64,000 nt of DNA from Welwitschia mirabilis (Eukaryota > Gnetophyta > Gnetopsida > Welwitschiales), in NCBI GenBank assembly GCA_051453625.1, contig JBOZIK010000001.1, positions 145,618,431 to 145,682,430 on the forward strand, given 5' to 3'. Below are positions 26,641-38,894 of the stretch, one piece after another (position 1 is the first letter of the stretch; each line of letters begins with the position of its first letter). A program made the translations under genes and the position numbers. Under the pieces are notes generated by a model. That model had not been told where the DNA came from, made no database searches, and was given only the letters and a program-made list of their open reading frames with translations.

Positions 26641-27480
26641 AGATCAAATCACTTTTTAATAACCTCAAGTATGCTTTTTTAGGTGATAACTTAGATTTTC
26701 TAGTGGCTATTAACTCATCTTTCTCCCTTTCATAAGAGAATGTCATGTTAGATATACTAAGGAAATACAAACAATACTTCAATTGAGTAATTTTAAGTGT
26801 TAGAGGCATTAAACCAACTATTTACATGTATTATATCTATTTGGAGAGGAATTCCATATCATCCATTGAATCCCAAATACACATCAATCCAAGCTTGATG
26901 GAGGTAGTCAAAAATAAATTTATTAAGCAAAAAAATAGTCTAACACGAAGTATAGCTAGGAAATTAGAAATCACCTTAGTGGTTAACAAACATAATGAGC
27001 TTATTCCTATAGGATTCTTATAAAGTGAAAAATGTACATTAACTATAGAAAACTTAGTGTTATGACTAAAAAAAGAACATTTTACTCTTCCATTTTTGAT
27101 TAAATTATTAAGCAACTTATTAACATCCTTTTAATTACTTCTTGGATGGATATTTAGGCTACAACAAGATAGATATTACCTTTGAGGATTAAGAGAAAAC
27201 TACATTCACTTATCCATATGGAAAGTTTGCCTATAAACATATGCCATTTGGTCTTTGTAATGCTCCTACAACTTTCCAACATTACATGCTTGGTATCTTT
27301 TTTTAGTTATTAAAATCTTGTCTAGATATCTTAATGAATGACACTTCCATTTATGGAACATCTTTAAATGATTTCCTTTATAAATTTCAACTTATTTTAG
27401 TAAGATACATTAAAAAATTCATTATTATAAATTAGAAAAAGTGCAATTTCTTGGTTAATAAAGAATTGTCTTAGGACATA
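26640..27480 (+). pseudogene. TE2 reverse transcriptase remnant
   Basis: The protease-RT linker reads NNLKYAFLGDNLDFLV near 26660. It is followed by GIKPTIYMYYIYLE near 26803 and INPSLMEVVKNKF near 26885, with NELIPIG near 26995. The core at 27130-27345 contains FLDGYLGYNKIDI, KTTFTYPYGKFAYK, HMPFGLCNAPTTFQ and LMNDTSIYG. This is the Athila/Tat RT in order. The catalytic box has MND where MDD is usual, so one catalytic Asp is lost. Part of the stretch between 27020 and 27130 is deleted or scrambled. Confidence 0.88.
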
Positions 27481-27719
27481 TAATTTATAGAAAAGGTATT
27501 CAAGTAGTACCCATCAAAGTCTCACTAATTACACATCTTTCTATCCTTGAAAACTAAAAGACATGTGATCTTCTCTTGGCCATACAAGATACTATAGAAC
27601 ATTCATTTATAATTTTAGCAATATTTCTAAAACTCTTTATGATATCCTTGATAAAGATACTTCTTTTAAGTGAATACCTAATTAACAATAATCCTTTGAA
27701 GAGATTAAGAAAAACTCAG

Positions 27720-28110
27720 TATAACATTAATCATTAAACTAATCAACTAGATACTATTTTTTAAAATCATGTGTGATGCTAGTAATTTTATTATTCATGT
27801 AGTTTTATGTTAAAGAGTTAAGAGGAAATGATAGTAATTAATTATGCTAGTAAAACCTTTAATGCAAACCAGCTCAACTACACTATCACCAAAACAAAAC
27901 TTCTTGTAACAATTTTTTATTTAGATAAATTTAGGTATATCTTATTGGTCCAAAAATTATAGTTAACACTAATTATTCAGCTCTTAAATATATTTTTATT
28001 AACAAATAATTTAATAATAAGTTGATTATATAAGTTCTAATCTCGTAAGAATTTGATTTAGAAATCAAATACAAAAATGGTTTTAATAATATTAATATTA
28101 GTCATCTTTT
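27720..28110 (+). pseudogene. TE2 RNase H remnant
   Basis: Near 27770 IMCDASNFIIHVV carries the first catalytic Asp context (CDAS). It is followed by INYASKTFNANQLNYT near 27840-27880, then TKTKLLVTIFYLDKFR near 27890-27935. This matches the Ty3/Gypsy RNase H pattern of YASKTL, QxNY and KELLA. Stops interrupt it. It lies between RT and IN as expected. Confidence 0.82.
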
Positions 28111-28129
28111 AAGAATCCTCAAAATGTTT

Positions 28130-29276
28130 TACATGATTGAAATCCTATCAATGACTCTTTACTTGATGCACATCTTTTTTACATCTCAAAAACTTCTTAA
28201 TTTGATAATATTACTAATTACTAGATCTTCAAAATTATTCATTGTCATTAGGCTTATAACAATAAGAAGAAATACTTAAGCTAAGTAAAGTACTTCTTTT
28301 CGAATAACCCTTATCTTTTGAAATATTGTTCTAATTAAATCATTTAAAAGCATATTTCACAATATGAAATTCATGAAATTCTTAAGATTTTTTATTTTAA
28401 TGTTTATCATACCATAAGAATTATTTAATGTAGATTCTGTTTGCCTCTAATTTTAGAGGCTCTCATCTTTATTGAAAATCTTGTAAAAACTATTGGAAAT
28501 ATTACCAAGAAACATATGATGCTACTAAATCTTATTCTTATTGTTAAACCATTTGATGTGTGGGAATTAACTTTCAAGTTATTTCCTTCTTATAATGTAT
28601 ATTATACATCTTGGTTTGTTTCAACTATTTCATTAGATAGATTGAAGCCTATGCTTACAATAATAATGATATTCAAGAGAGAGTGAAATTTTTTAAGTAA
28701 CATGTACTGACTAAATTTAATTACCTAAGAATCTTTATTAGTAATGTGGTTCTCATTTTTATAGTGGAATCTTCAATAAGCTTCTTGTCAAACATGGGAT
28801 TATTCATAAAGCTTTCACTCCTTACTTTCTCAAAACTAATGGGCATTTGAGGTTACTAATAAGGAAATCAAGAACATTTTATAAAAGGTGATAAGCTAAA
28901 CTAGTAATACAAGTTAAATGATGTTTTTTAACTTACAGAACTACATATAAAACCCATTAAGAATGCTAATTTTTAGGATAAATTATGATTAATGTTATCA
29001 TATTCTTATAGAGCTTAAGGAAAAAATTTATTAGACTAACAAAAACATGAATCTAGACCTAGAAATAGCAATAAAACACAGAGAAATCCAAGTTAATGAA
29101 TTATATAAGATTAGGAATGATTAAGATAAAACTATAAGAATAAAAAAGAAGTAAATTAAAAAAATGCCATGATCAACATATCCTTAGAAAAATATTTCAG
29201 AAAGGATATTTATTCTACTATATAAAATAAGATTGTTTTTTCCCTATAAAATTAGTTTTTAGATGGTTAGGGCCAT
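28130..29276 (+). pseudogene. TE2 integrase remnant, interrupted by TE3
   Basis: An open stretch at 28490-28620 reads GNITKKHM, then LILIVKPFDVW, then PSYNVYY, matching the start of the Athila integrase core. The first catalytic Asp position is Thr. Near 28730 the second motif reads FISN, so that Asp is Asn. The third motif near 28850, EVTNKEIKNIL, keeps its Glu in a shifted frame. The C-terminal part (MNLDLE near 29050, REIQVNEL near 29090) leads to RWLGP at the break point 29276. It resumes at 45522. Confidence 0.85.
29272..29276. other. TE3 target-site duplication, left copy
   Basis: GCCAT, paired with ACCAT at 45522-45526. The one difference is a G-to-A type change. Joining the flanks and keeping a single copy restores the TE2 integrase frame. 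Confidence 0.8.
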
Positions 29277-30529
29277 TATTGTAGTGCATATTTAAGTAAT
29301 TTTTTGGTCCTTGGTCAAATCTATTAATCACAAATATTTGCATAACACACACACACTAGTGTAGATGAGAGTGAACCCAAATGTCATAATTAATTAAATG
29401 TACTAGGCTCAAAGTTAGAGAATTAATTTTAAGTGTAGTATTTTTATGTTTTTATTTTTTATTTAAAATTAAAAAATGCAAGAAAACAATGAAAAGTAAA
29501 CACACTAATATAATGTAAATAAAAACTACTCTAAATGCAATATCTATATGAGTACCAAATCTTCTTATCACAAATATCAACCCTACATAACCTAGATTAA
29601 TTCAAGAAACTTTTTTTAATCCTAAACAATCTAAGCTATCAAGTTTGTTAAACAAAATATGGAAAATATGCAATGATTAAGCTACAGAATGTAAAATGCA
29701 ATGTAATAAAAATCTTCAACTAATGATTTTAACCTTAATAAAGGGTATCCTTAATGATCTATATCATTTGTGAACTTTTCATGGAATCATAACCAACATA
29801 AACTATACGGCAGATTCACATGAATAAAAACTAAAAGAAACTTTTCATTATTTGTTAAACCAATATCTTATTATAAAGCAGTAGCACCTCAATGAAGGAG
29901 ACACAGTTCAACACTAAGGAAACTCCCTCTATGTAATAATGTATTGATATCCTATCCTTTAATCTCATGTCGTGAGGTATTTAAATGCCAAAAAAAAAAA
30001 AAGCCCAGAGTGAGGGCAGAGGAGGTATTTAGTGTAATAAAACATTCTAAGAACAATAAATCTAATAGATGCAATAGAAAACCTAACGGCACATATAAGT
30101 CATATAATACACTACCAAAGTTAGTAAAGTTTGATGAATTAACTAAGCCTAGGTGTCATTCTTACTATCATTTGGATGATGGTGGGGATGATGCCATGTT
30201 AAGAGAGGTCCACATCAACTTCCATTCTCAATTCAGTTAGCATCCTTATTGGCATACAGATGGTGTCATCTATACTATTGTCTGGATAATGAAGGGGATG
30301 GAAGTCTTCTAAAGTTATTCAATTAAGTTATATTTGATTTGTAAATCATTAACTCCTACTTAAAATATGAATTACCAGAATTTATCTAAAATGCCTTCAA
30401 ATATACTAGTAATTACATGTTTCCATGGTTTTCTCCTTAATTCTTAATAATCATAAAAATCCACTTAAACTTATCTAAATGTCCTATAAAATTATTTAAA
30501 ATACACTAACAAAAAATAAAAATATAACA
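29277..30529 (-). repeat. TE3 3' LTR
   Basis: Pairs with 44303-45521; strongest matches are 29700-29980 with 44690-44970 and 30000-30240 with 44990-45220. It also resembles the TE6 LTR at 58047-59128. A short (AC)n run sits near 29347. The ORF at 29944-30240 lies in the LTR on the opposite strand and is not credible. Confidence 0.85.
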
Positions 30530-32784
30530 GAGCCTCATATATAGCCGTGTCAGTCTCTGACAAAGTAGGTGAATAACTATAATTGCAAGCAAAATTAACT
30601 AATATAGATATTAACTAGGGAAAGATAAATTTAGTTTAAAAATATTATTATGCAGGATTAAATATCAAAATAAAATAAACTCAGTGTTTTACTTTGACAA
30701 TATTATCTAGTGTGTCGTCTATATGATTATGGGGATGATAGGATTTTAAAAATTAAAATATAAATGCCTATAATTATACTTATTAGAAAACAAGATCAAA
30801 ACACTTATCAAGGCATTAACCCCCTACTTAAAACATTTAAAACATCAAAGAAATAGAGATTAAAATGAAATAACAAAACAAATTATCATAGGATATAACC
30901 ATAATAACTTAGATAAATGATGTGCATGTATAATTTGAAAAAGTAATAAATTATAAATCATATTCATAAATTAATTTATTAAGCTTTTAATAACAATCCT
31001 TAAGAATAAATAAATTAGTAATAAATAATCATAACATTATTCCTTTCATTCATCATCTATTAAATTACTTGAACTACCTCTGTAATAAAAACAAACTTCA
31101 AGTATTATATTGTCAAGTACATGGTTTACTAAATAATATCTATAGTGAATCTCATTCAATTAATAGGAAATCATAATAAGAGTAGTAAATTATAGATATA
31201 TTTTATGAAAACTTAAAAATGATCCTTAAAATTTCTACTTAAAAATATATCAAAAATAACTTGAAAGTATGTCCTACCCCCTCCCCCTCCATAGGTAAAT
31301 TAATGCATCTTGTATCATATTAATGTAAGAAGGAAAAAAGATGAAAACATGAATTAAGTATAAGTAAAAAAAATAGGTGGGCTTTGAAGTAGTGATCTTT
31401 GCATTAATGAAGGTTAGAAATACTCATCAAAAGAAAAAAATAAAAGTGACGATGCTTAGTGAAACATCAAAGCATCATCCTTACATATCATATAGATGAG
31501 GAGATGGACAACAAGGTTTTTAAAAGTTTAGAAAAAAATAAAAGTATCAGTAGAATATGTTAAGCTCAAATAGTATTATGGAGGTTTCAAAAAGTTATCA
31601 AAAACCTAAAAGATGGGAAAAACTAAGAATTGTGATGAGTAAGGCATAATAAAGGAGATAAATTTTGTAAAGAACTTAAAAAAAGATAAAGAGCAATTAA
31701 GATATGATACTGATAATGCACCAAGCTAATAAAAATTTTGAAATGTACCATGAACTCACAATTATTGGATGCATCAAAACTCAAAAAAAGATTTAAAAAC
31801 TAAACTTAAAAAGATACTAAAAGAATGTATGGGAAAAATTATCATTATAAACTGAAGGAACATAATCAAAGCACTAAAAAGAAAATCAACTCCTATTAAA
31901 AAAAACTATAAGTGGAAAATAAAAAATTAATTAAAAAATTACTAAATAATAAAGACCTATGTATTTTTGATGAAAAAGTATAGAAATGACTTTGAAGCAC
32001 TAAATAAGACAACTAAGGAAAACAAAAAAAAAATGAACAAATAGGAATACAAAGAATATTGTGTAGCTATCCTAAATTTCAACATAGCAAATCCCCATAG
32101 AATAAATCAAAAAATTACCTTATTAATGATGCATTACATAATGCAAAATCTCTATAAAGTACCACTCAAACAGGCAATGATTATAATGATGCCAAGTAAC
32201 TAATGTTTTTAAATAATGAATGATAAGATCAAATGCTACGTAGAAGTGGACTCACCTTCTCATATCATAAGACATACTTAAATCCTCAAAACTAAAATGA
32301 TCATGTGGAAGCAATAAATGCACTAAAATTCTAAGAAATAAGCAATGCATTTTATGACACTAGGAACACCACTGATTTCGTAGCCTTAAAGTATTTATTA
32401 ATTGTCCATGATAAGAGGACTGCAACCAAAGTCAGAAAACTATGAAGCATGATCAATCAACTCACTAGTGGAGTTCCCATAGCTACCAATACTACCAGAG
32501 GTTTTATTTGGAAAACTTTTATCCTAGTGCGATAGGACATCATGGTGATCATGTATTTATCATAGAAACAATAGATCATGGTTATTATTCTTCTCCTTTT
32601 TTTCTTTCTTTCTTTCTTTTTGATTTAAAAATACCCTAATGACCACACAGTCTCAAATAAAAAGTTAGAGAAAAGAAATTAACAAAAAAAAAAAAGAAAG
32701 AATACCTCAAATAGCTAAAGACTTGTACAATTGAGAGAGAACACAAAAGACCAAAGTATCATCCTTCAAAATGAAGTTCATAGA
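30530..32784 (-). other. TE3 3' internal region, non-coding
   Basis: No convincing ORF. 31940-32784 matches TE6 at 59640-60586 and 60687-61416, so this is native to the family. It was cut by TE4 at about 32784 and resumes near 40206, where both TE3 and TE6 read AATGTC, CTAAG or TTAAG, and GAAATGCCCAAGT. Confidence 0.75.
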
Positions 32785-34140
32785 TGAGGATCAATTTGAA
32801 CCTAGAGGGAAGGGCTGAATGAATTTCACCAAATAAAAATTAAACTCAAAAAGAATAAAAATCATAATGAAAAACCTTACCAAGACATGTTCACACATAG
32901 AGGGTAACTTCTTTAACATCTTTAAATATTCTTGACTTGCAAGAAATAGGGGTTTCCTAGCACATTCCCAATCTTATAATAAATGAGAGTCTTCTCACAA
33001 GACAACACTTTCTTACCATCAAGACAATAGTGGTTTTCATAGACACACCATAAATCTTTACAATAGTCAAAGTCTCCTCACAAGATATAACTCTCTCACA
33101 TACAAGGGAAGAATGGTTTTTTTAGCTAACTAATGACCTTACATTCAACAATTACCTAAAAGCACAATAACCAGTGCACACCCTTATAAGGGTTACCTTA
33201 CAAAGTATTTGATATTTTAAAAAAGAGACCATATGACAGTATTCAATAATAATATAGAAAATAATATAAACCAAAGAATACAACATGATAATAAGCCTAA
33301 AGATTTACTTTAATGAAGATGTAATCTTCTTAAAGTTGTTGTTGTTATCACAAGTATAAATGAAAAATTAAATAATGAAGATCCAAATCCAAGAGATGAA
33401 AACAATATTAGCTCCTTGTTAATACATCCTTTAATTTATTCATGAGAGGTTTCCTTAACTTTTGCTTTTGAAGATANNNNNNNNNNTATGTATATTTGAT
33501 TGATTCAATAAAGTTCCAAGTGTTCTTATTTGTTTTCTAATTTCAAGTCTTTATAAGGTTAAGGAATATCTGGCCATTTGATCTTGAAAGTAGTCATTTG
33601 ATTTTGTAACCATCATGTAATGGATAGCCAAAGTCTATGTTTTAGGCATGTAACTTCAGTTTTAATTGACATTAACTTTGGTCTAAGAAATATTGAATTT
33701 TTTAGATGTCCTCATTTTAGACATCTTTACTTTTATAGACATCTTAAGTTAACTTGCCTAGATTCTAACGAAATTTGCACTATAGTATCCTTGAACCTTT
33801 GTGATCATGATTCTGTAATGTACAAGTTCATAGATTACCTATAATGTAAGATATTAGTAAAAAATAAAATTAACTGTCTTACCTATTTTAGCTTAGTACA
33901 TTTCAAGACATCTTTATTTTTCTAGATGTCTTTACTCAAGATGTTTTTCATTTCTTAGATGTTTCTAAATAATTGATTTTACAATTTTGCATCTGATCTT
34001 TTTTGTAAGATTATGTCTTTAAATATCCATTATGATCTTGTATCTATCATGTTATAATTCACCTATACCTAGAATAACCTGTCAATATAATGAAAGAAAA
34101 TGTTTGAGAAGTGGAATCATCAAAACTAGATTTTCAAATA
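32785..34140 (-). repeat. TE4 3' LTR
   Basis: Pairs with 38895-40200 (for example 32803-32960 with 38916-39090 and 33290-33480 with 39400-39600). A 10-N gap lies at 33477-33486. It contains repeated AGACATCT and AGATGTCT words near 33704-33950. The ORF at 33620-33844 is in the LTR and not credible. Confidence 0.82.
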
Positions 34141-34142
34141 AT

Positions 34143-34156
34143 CTCCCCCTTTTTGA
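34143..34156 (-). other. TE4 polypurine tract
   Basis: On the minus strand it reads TCAAAAAGGGGGAG, directly next to the 3' LTR. This is the usual Copia form. Confidence 0.85.
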
Positions 34157-35760
34157 CGATGTTTAAAATTTTGTAAATCTTATCAGTACAATTTCAACTA
34201 ATTAATTAAAATCAAATATTTTATTCTAGTGAAATGCACATTAATTACTAGTTGCAATAATCATAATATGTGTCGCTTAAAAATCACTTAGATATATATA
34301 CCACATGAAGAACTAGAATAAAACACATTTATATTCACTAAAGCAACTTTGAAAAATATACAAAAATAGATGATAAATTATTATATTCCCCATTCACATA
34401 TGTATGTAAAAATAATAAAGCACACAAACATTTGATAATTTTAACATTATAAAGATGTGCCATTTTTAGAGCATGAAATTCAATTGTGTGATAACATTAT
34501 ATCAAAATAGATATGCTCATAAGCATAATGTCAATAATTATCAATTAATTAAGAAATGTATTATCATCATATAAAAGCATTTTAATTACCAAATAATAAG
34601 AGTATTGCATACTAAAAAGTATGCCAATAAAAGCATAATACCAAGAACAAAAAATGTACAAAACATAAAAGATAAATTAACAAGCTAAAATAATAGAAGA
34701 TGTCAAATAACATGAATGTATGATAAATATTAAGGAGGAATCAGTAATATATATGATAACACTTATGAATCTAACCTAAAATTTCAAAATCAAAAACTTC
34801 AATTCCAATAGAATATCCTCAACCTGAAAGCTATAGAATCTGATTGATTTTCTAATGATTTTTCATCTACTTTTCCTTCTTTTTGGACATCAACTAATGA
34901 TTTAATCAATGTGATCTAAAGCACTCATGTACTACTCAACTTGGAATTCTTTCTCATTATCATCACTATCTTAAGTGGTGGAGTTTTGTTAGGTGTATAA
35001 TGTTTAAGAAGTGATGAAGTTCCTAAAGAAATTTGTAATGGTCGTCTATGCAAAGGATGATGGAAATTTGATGAATGAAAGTTGTTCTACCTAAATGGAC
35101 TCTAAGTATAAAGAAGGTGATAATGATGAATGAACTAGAGGTGAAGAAGTTTCACATGATAGTGAACAGGATCTAAGTGATAAGGGTAGCTACATAGGAT
35201 AATGAAATAGAATATTATGATGAGAATGATGCAAGATAAAAAATATAACTTCTAAGCTCTTAATCTCCTATGGTACTGATCTCTACTAAAAAGGATCTAG
35301 AGCTTGTAGCTTCCCCTACACATGTGGATCTATGAGACTCTGGTACTCCCCTTGATCTTGTATCTCATTTCTATAAGACTCCTTTAAGGACTCATTATTT
35401 GTTGCCTTACCTAAGTCATATCCTATGCTAAATGGAGCTAATGGTCCTCCTTCTTCCTCTATATATGGTTCCTTCTTGAAGTCTAACCATGTGGAAGTTC
35501 TCATGGATTCCTAACTCTCTATCAATACCTCACATTTACTTGCTATAAATCTATGTTTTTTTAGCTTTAAGAGGTTTCTTATAATTTTTCTAATCATCTT
35601 TACAATTGCCTTGAGTTCCCTTTTCATGGTGGAAGAGTAGTAAATAGTAGTAAAAAGTGATCTCTATATTTGTAATGTCTTTCTTCTTGTTTCTTTACCT
35701 GTTTTCATAGGTGCTTTTTGTTTCTTATTGCATTTTATCAAGGGTATGTTTTGATAGATA
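34157..35760 (-). other. TE4 region between captured ORF and polypurine tract
   Basis: Mostly non-coding. A 62-codon open frame at 35316-35504 (minus) contains EEEGGPLAPFS and may be the tail of the upstream ORF, since proteins of this type often have acidic C-terminal tails. It is not in a provable frame with it. Confidence 0.45.
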
Positions 35761-36450
35761 AGGTTAACCTATGGCACTGAGACATGTGCATTACTGATGA
35801 TCATGCTGATAAGAAATAAATAACCCAAAGTATACCCCTTGTAAAATAAATAAATGTTATCCATACATAAAACAAAGCCTAAATCTATCTAAAAACCTAT
35901 GTGTAAATAATATATAATGAAGGTTTGCATGGGTTTATAATAGCTATAATTTCCTTCTCTAACTAGAAAATTGTAAAATGTTACTAAGCTAAGAATAAAG
36001 GCATCAAGAATCATATATTTTATCTTAATATCTTTAACAAAGTTCATTCTACTATGCCCAAATAAAACATTATTCATTTGATGCTGAGACACATTAATAA
36101 TTCTAGAATTAAATATCTCTCTAAATGAATTACTATAAAATTATGGAACATTAGTATCGTCTATGTCAAGTAGTAAATTGATAAAACTAGAATGATATGT
36201 AAGTTAGTATCTCTGTAAAGTAGTAAATTGATAAAACTAGAATGATATGTAAGTTAGTATCTCTAATCTAAGTCTAAAATGTACTAGTGTTATCATAAAT
36301 TTCATATATATTTGCATAAAAGCCTCTCACCACTGGATCATGATTAGGCTGTACAAGCTGAACTATCATTTTCCAACTCATAAGTCATTCTCTATGCCTC
36401 TTGTGAAAGTTAAGGGTTCTCTCTACAATGATAGAGTTTCTTGATAAACC
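35760..36450 (-). pseudogene. TE4 ORF2: plant-transposon-like (Transposase_32-type) protein remnant
   Basis: Reading minus from about 36450: IVERTLNFHKRHRE, stop, LMSWKMIVQLVQ, then VVRGFYANIYE near 36310. After a frame change come MNNVLFGH near 36060, KIKYMILDAFILSLVTFYN near 36010 and YTLGYLFLISMII near 35810. The order (ER segment, REFY-like box, helical middle block, LPYG-like box) follows the family labelled putative plant transposon protein, whose biochemical role is unknown. It occupies the place of Copia pol. A perfect 50-bp tandem duplication (36169-36264) breaks the frame. Identification is from recalled family patterns. Confidence 0.62.
36169..36264. repeat. 50-bp perfect tandem duplication inside TE4 ORF2
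   Basis: AAGTAGTAAATTGATAAAAC starts at about 36168 and again 50 bp later; the two copies look identical over at least 46 bp. A recent slippage event or an assembly artefact are both possible. Confidence 0.88.
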
Positions 36451-36568
36451 CTTGAATCTTCTTTCTACTACCTCTTGATAGAACTAAGATTCATAGTATG
36501 ATCTAAATCATTCTAATGCTTATTATTTAGATCTGGAAGTTTCTATTACCTTTCTTCTTGATATTTTA

Positions 36569-36749
36569 AGACATCTAATATTAAAACATTTCTAATATAT
36601 TTTCCTATTATCAAGAAAACTAAAAAAATCAAGATGTCGAATTTAAAAAATTAAAATTATGTAACTGCCCTTTTAAGACATCTACAGAACTCAAGACATC
36701 TTATTTTAAGACATCTGCAAATTTCAAGATGTCTTTACTAGAGACATCT
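36569..36749 (-). promoter_or_regulatory. Cluster of AGACATCT/AGATGTCT words upstream of TE4 ORF2
   Basis: Seven copies in about 180 bp: 36569, 36632 (AGATGTCG), 36676, 36694, 36709, 36727 and 36742. The two word types are the two single-strand CpG-deamination products of the palindrome AGACGTCT, whose GACGTC core is a plant bZIP-type site. The cluster lies just upstream (minus strand) of ORF2 and the same words recur in the LTRs. A regulatory role is inferred. Confidence 0.45.
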
Positions 36750-37900
36750 ACAAAATCTGAAGACATTCATAACAAAATTTTCAAATTTTTGAAAAGAATC
36801 TATGACTATTATAACCATAATAATAATACTTTAAGCACTAAAGATGACATGCATAATTTAAGTTTAACTACACAACTACATCTATTCATAATCTTATCTC
36901 ATAAAATTAATGTAATGAAGCTGCGATGTTAAGGATGTTGCTTATCTTACATAGCTAATTGGGTAAGGCTTAATTTTTAAGTTCCTTCATGCATTCATGT
37001 TTTCTTGAATGCCTTAAGATTTTGTAGTCTTATTGAAAACCAGATCATTACTGCATTGGATTGTAAAATAATTATTATGCCTTGATTATCCACTAATAAT
37101 ATGACAAACATGCTTCTTCTTAGTTTTGAGATCTAATTTAGCTTTTAGTATCCAATATTTCCTTGATCTATTGTATAGAACTTGATGTACCAATTTATCA
37201 TACCTCTTGGCATTGTTAGTGTAGTACTATCTTTAAATTTTATTAGACATCTACACTAATAATGACATCTATAATAACAATAATAGAAAATTATGTTATT
37301 TTTATATGCCAAGTGATGATACCTTAATTTGTAATTCCACTTTTTAAATAGAAGGGTTAAAGTGGTAGTTTTGACTTTATTGTATTCCAAGCCACTTTTA
37401 ACATTTGGATTTCTATTTTATATAAGCATGATATTCAAAGTTTCTTTATCTTATGTAAAGATTTCAATGATTTTATTTGAATCTAAAAGTTCCTAACTTA
37501 CATTTTTCAAAACACACGTTAGTCTACTAACCTTAGTTTTAAGAGCTGATTTATTAGTGGATAATCTACTGTAAGCATTCTCTTCTTATTCATATTATTT
37601 TTTTGTGAATATTAAGTAACTTTTTCATCTTTGTACATAATTTTTGCAAATTAATTAACTCTTCAAAAATTAATTCATAAATTTATTAGATTCTCATACC
37701 TATGTCATCCTTAGTACCTAAACCATATTTCTATTCTAAATCATTGCATTCATCTTGAGTGTGTGCTATCACCATGTAGGAAGGATGTGCTTTCCTATTA
37801 TTTGATGCTTTGTCTTTTGTATCCTCATCATCTTCATCCCATTTAATAAAGAATGATGTCATCTTTTGGGCTTCTTCTTTCATTTCTTTTCCTCTAATCT
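36750..37900 (-). other. TE4 gag C-terminal and linker region, unresolved
   Basis: Short open pieces occur (for example MVIAHTQDECNDLE near 37750, just after the gag knuckle). No protease, integrase or RT motif could be read in any minus frame. Confidence 0.45.
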
Positions 37901-38560
37901 ATTAGTAATAGGATATTCCAAGGAAATATTTCCTCTTCCTCCACATACCCAACATTCTATTTTTAAAAAAATAAAAAAAAGTATTATTAGATGACTTACC
38001 TTTAATCTTACCTTTTGCTTAAAATTTGGATGACCTTTTAAGCTCATCTCTTCTATTGTGCTTACACAAAAGTAGTCTTTTTACTCATTTTTTAATAAAG
38101 GATACTTGCTTATCTTCATCATTAGAGCCATATTCTTCTTCTTTTTTTCATCTTTCCTTTTAATCTCTAATTTGATATTTGACTTAAGTGCAATGGACTT
38201 TTCTTTCAAAGCTACATCTTGAATGATATTTATTTCATATGCTATAAGATCACTCTATAGATCTTCTATCTTCATTATGTTGAGATATCTAGATTCTTTG
38301 ATAGATATGGTTTTTGGCCTATAATCAAGGGTTAGTGATCTAACAACCTTTTGAATTACCTTTACTTTAGGAAGATCTTTTCCAATGCCATATATTTCAT
38401 TCACAATATTTGAAACTCTAATAAAGTATTCATGAAATATTTCTCCTTGATTTATTTTGAGCTTTTCAAATTGATTTATCTAAGTAAGAAGCTTATATTA
38501 TTCCATAATAGACATGCCTTTATATGTTCCAACTAGAACATTCCAAATTTATTATGTTAT
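37900..38560 (-). pseudogene. gag: TE4 Copia-type gag with zinc knuckle
   Basis: Reading minus from about 38540: WNVLVGTYKG, then INQFEKLKINQGEIFHEYF near 38470, IVNEIYGIGKDLPKVKVIQK near 38380 and VVRSLTLDYRPKTISIKES near 38330, then KEKSIAL near 38200. This is the UBN2-type Copia gag fold in order, with few stops. The zinc knuckle at 37913-37954 reads C-x2-C-x4-N-x4-Y, so its His and last Cys are lost; the Cys change fits TGT or TGC to TAT. Gag would form the particle and package RNA. This is the best preserved coding part of TE4. Confidence 0.82.
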
Positions 38561-38880
38561 CTTGAAACCTACTATTCTATTAAACTCTTCTATGGTTAAA
38601 GTAGAATAAAGAGCATTATTAATTTTAGAGTCATACATAAAAGCATATTTTTTCTTGGTCTATCTAGTCTTTCCTTTTCTTAATTTGAGTTATGTATTTG
38701 CCTACAACATTTGTAATGATTTGCATAGAATTTGTATATCCCTCTTCTATGTTGTACCATACCTAAAGCTCAATCCTCATCTTCCAATAGCTATAGTTAG
38801 TCTCATAAAAGAGTGGAGATCTAATGGATGGTACCCCTTTGATGTTCACTCAAGGAAGTTACTTCTTTTTATAAGTACCC

Positions 38881-38892
38881 ACTCTAATACCA
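38881..38892 (-). other. TE4 primer-binding site, initiator-Met type
   Basis: On the minus strand TGGTATTAGAGT, 10 of 12 matches to TGGTATCAGAGC, both differences C-to-T. It lies two bases inside the 5' LTR edge. Confidence 0.85.
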
Positions 38893-38894
38893 CT

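Noticed and set aside
29944-30240. 98-codon plus-strand ORF, possible host gene
   Set aside because: It lies wholly inside the TE3 3' LTR and the paralogous stretch in the 5' LTR (44925 onward) is broken differently.
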